Of a stretch of DNA of 64,000 bases, positions 61,594-64,000 are shown in pieces. How positions within the stretch are numbered: position 1 is the stretch's first letter; the number at the start of each line of letters is the position of its first letter. Source of the DNA: Aquipuribacter hungaricus (lineage in GTDB: Bacteria > Actinomycetota > Actinomycetes > Actinomycetales > JBBAYJ01). The DNA lies in the NCBI RefSeq assembly GCF_042663885.1, contig NZ_JBHSXV010000001.1, one strand, 5' to 3'. A program made the translations under genes and the position numbers. A model generated the notes under the pieces. It was not told the origin of the DNA and ran no database searches. It worked only from the letters and a program-made list of their open reading frames with translations.

Positions 61594-63527
61594 CCGCCAC
61601 GCAGGCCACGCAGGCCGCACTGTGGGCTCTTCTCCTGCTGCCGGCGCTGGCGGGGGCCGCGCTCTGCCTGGCCGGGTCCCGTGCCGAGCGCGTCGCGGCA
61701 CCGGCCGCGCTCCTGGTCGCCACCGGCCTCGTCGTGCTGGCGGGCGTGGTGACGCTCGGGGGCCCGGAGGTGTCGGTGCCGTTCGTGGCCGGCGGCCGGT
61801 TCGGACTGGCGGTGGACCCGCTGTCGGCGGTCGTCGTCCCCACCGTGGCCCTGGTGAGCCTGCTCGTCCTCGCGTTCGCAGCCGCCGACGTCCGGACCGG
61901 TCGCCACCGCTTCCACGGCCTCATGCTGCTGTTTGCCTCCGCGGTGGAGCTCACCGCGACCGCCACCACGCTGCCCGCGCTGCTTCTGGGCTGGGAAGTG
62001 ATGGGCGCGACCTCCTTTGCGCTCATCGGCCACGCCTGGCACGAGCAGCACCGGGTCTCCTCGGGCACCGTCGCGTTCCTCATGACCCGCACCGGCGACC
62101 TAGGTCTGTACGCCGCGGCCGCCGCCGTGCTCGCCGGGACCGGCAGCATGCGCCTGGCCGACCTGCCGACGCTCGAGGGCCCGTGGCTGCACGTCGCTGC
62201 CGCGGGCGTTCTGGTGGCGGCGCTCGGCAAGGCCGCGCAGCTGCCGTTCTCGGCGTGGCTGTCTCGCGCCATGGACGGCCCCAGCCCCGTCAGCGCGCTG
62301 CTGCACTCCGCGGCCATGGTCGCCATGGGCGGGTACCTCCTGCTGCGGACCGCCCCCCTGCTGGCCGCGAGCGGCTGGGCCGCGACCACCGCCGCCTGGG
62401 CGGGCGCCTTGACCGCCCTGCTGCTCGGTGCGGTGGCCGTCGGGCAGCGGGACCTCAAGCAGCTGCTGGCCGCCTCCACCGCGGCCCAGCTGGGCTTCGT
62501 CGTGCTCGGCGCCGGCGTGTCGGCGGTGGCGGCGGGGACGGCGCACCTCGTCGCGCACGCCGCGACCAAGGCGCTGCTGTTCCTGGTGGCCGGGGCGTGG
62601 CTGTCGGCGCTGGGCACCAAGCAGCTGACCGCCCTGCAGGGCGTCGCCCGGCGCTGGCCGGTCGTCGGCGTCAGCGCCACGGTGGGCGCGCTGGCCCTGG
62701 CCGGTGTCGCCCCGTTGTCGCTGTGGGCGACCAAGGACGAGGTCCTCGCCGCCGCGCTGGGCGCTTCCCCGGCCCTGTACGTCGTGGGTCTGGCCGCCGC
62801 AGCGCTGTCCGCCGCCTACGCCGGGAAGATCCTCTTCGTCCTGTGGCGTCGGGCCCCGGACGACGTCGAGGCCGGCTACGACCTCGAGGAGCAGGGCACC
62901 CGCCACGTCGGCCCCGCCGAGCAGGTGCCGCTGGTCGTGCTCGCCGTCGGCGCCGCGCTGCTCGGGGTCCTGGCCCTGCCCCCTCTCGGCGAGGTGCTCC
63001 GCGAGCGTCTGGACGCCGGACCTTTCGCCACCGCCGGGGTCGCGGAGCTCATCGGCTCCGCGGCCCTTGCCCTGGTCGTGCTGGCGGCCGTCGCCCGCTG
63101 GGGCCTGCCGGAACCGCGCCTCCTGCGCGACTGGCTGGACCTGGAACGGGCCACCGACGTTCTGGTCGTGCGTCCGGTGCTGCGGCTGGCCGGGGCCCTG
63201 GCCCGCTTCGACGACCACGTCCTGGACGCGACGATCGACCGTACGGTCGGCGCCGTGCTGAACCTGGCGTCCGCCGCCGCCGTCGCCGACGACCGCTACG
63301 TCGACGGCGCCGTGCGGACCTCCGCCCGCGGCGGCGACGCCGTCGCCGCCCTCACCGCGCGCACCGACGACCGGGCCGTGGACGGGGCGGTGGAGTCCAT
63401 CGCCCGCCAGGTGCGTCGCCTCGGCGGGCTCGCCCGGGCGCCGCAGACCGGTCAGCTGCACCAGTACTACCTCCAGGTCGCCGCGACGCTCGCGGTCGGC
63501 GTCGTCGTGCTCCTGGTCGTGAGGTGA
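61590..63527 (+). CDS. nuoL: NuoL-like antiporter subunit
   Basis: A 645-residue protein with about 14 helices. Typical motifs are GKAAQLPFSAWLSRAMDGPSPVS (key Lys and the broken helix), LLHSAAMVAMGGYLLLR and VAHAATKALLFLVAG. It pumps protons at the distal end of the membrane arm. The C-terminal 150 residues form the lateral helix region. ATG 61590 overlaps nuoK. Confidence 0.92.
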   Translation: MTATQATQAALWALLLLPALAGAALCLAGSRAERVAAPAALLVATGLVVLAGVVTLGGPEVSVPFVAGGRFGLAVDPLSAVVVPTVALVSLLVLAFAAADVRTGRHRFHGLMLLFASAVELTATATTLPALLLGWEVMGATSFALIGHAWHEQHRVSSGTVAFLMTRTGDLGLYAAAAAVLAGTGSMRLADLPTLEGPWLHVAAAGVLVAALGKAAQLPFSAWLSRAMDGPSPVSALLHSAAMVAMGGYLLLRTAPLLAASGWAATTAAWAGALTALLLGAVAVGQRDLKQLLAASTAAQLGFVVLGAGVSAVAAGTAHLVAHAATKALLFLVAGAWLSALGTKQLTALQGVARRWPVVGVSATVGALALAGVAPLSLWATKDEVLAAALGASPALYVVGLAAAALSAAYAGKILFVLWRRAPDDVEAGYDLEEQGTRHVGPAEQVPLVVLAVGAALLGVLALPPLGEVLRERLDAGPFATAGVAELIGSAALALVVLAAVARWGLPEPRLLRDWLDLERATDVLVVRPVLRLAGALARFDDHVLDATIDRTVGAVLNLASAAAVADDRYVDGAVRTSARGGDAVAALTARTDDRAVDGAVESIARQVRRLGGLARAPQTGQLHQYYLQVAATLAVGVVVLLVVR

Positions 63528-63530
63528 CCC

Positions 63531-64000
63531 GTGCTCAGCACCATCGTCTTCCTGCCCCTGCTCGCTTCGGTCGTCCTCGCGGGCCTGCCACGGCTGGGTG
63601 ACCGTGCCGCCCGCTGGACGTGGGTCGTCGCCAGCCTGGTCGAGCTGGCGCTGGTGGGGGTCGTCTGGGCCCGCTACCAGACCCCCGCCCCCGGCACGCT
63701 CGCCTTCGAGGAGCAGGTCCCGTGGATCCCCGGGGTGGGGAGCAGCTACCACGTGGGCGTCGACGGTCTGTCGCTGCCGTTGGTCGCGCTCACGGCCGTG
63801 GTGTTCGCCGCGTGCGCGGTGTACGCGCTGCGGGAGCAGGACCGGCCCCGGCTGCAGGCCGCGCTGTTCCTGTTCCTGCAGTCGATGTGCCTCGGCCTGT
63901 TCGTCGCCGCGGACCTCATCGTGTTCTTCGTCTTCTTCGACCTGTCCATCGTCGGCATGTACTTCGCCATCGCCGGCTGGGGCCACGGCCAGGCCGCACG
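63531..64000 (+). CDS. nuoM: NuoM-like antiporter subunit, N-terminal part
   Basis: First 156 residues, open to the window edge. It has the helix pattern and segments HVGVDGLSLPLVALTAVVF and FFDLSIVGMYFAIAGWG of NuoM (usually FFE-L; here Asp replaces the conserved Glu in FFVFFDL). GTG 63531 begins three bases after the nuoL stop. The rest of the operon (probably nuoN) lies outside. Confidence 0.88.
   Translation, partial: MLSTIVFLPLLASVVLAGLPRLGDRAARWTWVVASLVELALVGVVWARYQTPAPGTLAFEEQVPWIPGVGSSYHVGVDGLSLPLVALTAVVFAACAVYALREQDRPRLQAALFLFLQSMCLGLFVAADLIVFFVFFDLSIVGMYFAIAGWGHGQAA

Noticed and set aside
62100..63986. Long minus-strand open frame opposite nuoL
   Set aside because: Antisense shadow of nuoL; composition is Gly/Gln/His/Arg-rich and no motif is seen.
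58242..64000. Interpretation as a full NADH dehydrogenase (complex I) operon
   Set aside because: The Fe-S and NADH-binding subunits are absent between nuoA and nuoH.

Overview
The window is high-GC DNA (roughly 70 %). Coding regions have strongly G/C-biased third codon positions, many GTG starts, and 4-bp ATGA or GTGA overlaps between neighbouring genes. With mycothiol-type arsenate reductases, class E sortase, SCO6880-family and DUF6153 proteins, this points to an actinobacterium, probably Micrococcales. Gene content (conjugation-type genes, Tad pilus, arsenic, metal and copper-type genes, extra copies of lgt and lnt) suggests a plasmid, an integrative element or a large accessory island. 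I see no transposase, integrase, relaxase, rRNA, tRNA or CRISPR array.

Region 1 (1-12.4 kb, minus strand) is a type IV secretion / conjugation module. In transcription order it holds a putative regulator, a small protein, a ParA-like protein, a small two-helix membrane protein (VirB2/TrbC-like), a VirB8-like membrane protein, a polytopic TrbL/VirB6-like protein, an SCO6880-family protein, a VirB4-like ATPase, a three-domain cell-wall hydrolase, a TraG/VirD4-like coupling protein and a truncated small protein.

Region 2 (12.4-25.1 kb, minus strand) continues in the same direction as a Tad (Flp) pilus operon: lipoprotein, secreted protein, SAF/CpaB-like, TadZ-like, TadA fused to TadB, TadC, Flp pilin, three TadE/TadG-type pseudopilins, and a 1344-residue membrane protein with LysM and BTAD-type regions. 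Several of these genes carry in-frame tandem repeats. A tandem-XRE regulator and two unknown genes lie upstream (25.2-27.8 kb), and one unknown gene points the other way (28.0-29.0 kb).

Region 3 (29.0-46 kb) is metal and stress related. It has an ArsR-ArsC fusion and a second arsenate reductase, YnfA, two CDF cation exporters under a CmtR-like repressor, sialidase-like lipoproteins, DUF4396, a CsoR-family regulator with a large inverted repeat upstream, a membrane alpha/beta hydrolase, DUF6153, a DUF305 lipoprotein, Lgt, sortase E, a TetR regulator and membrane proteins.

Region 4 (46-58 kb) has thiol-disulfide and System II cytochrome c biogenesis genes (TlpA-like, CcdA, ResB, CcsB), an orphan FliL-like protein, an M15-like lipoprotein, a GNAT enzyme, Lnt, TetR and a GDSL hydrolase. 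Region 5 (58.2 kb to the end, plus strand) encodes a partial complex-I-like operon: nuoA, an unusual NuoB/NuoD-like protein with an Asp/His/Met-rich linker, nuoH, nuoJ, nuoK, nuoL and the start of nuoM.

Four genes are intact only if a single-base shift is assumed. A fifth site, an eight-base G tract, decides whether TadA and TadB are one protein or two. All gene functions are inferred by reading the protein sequences; no database search was run.
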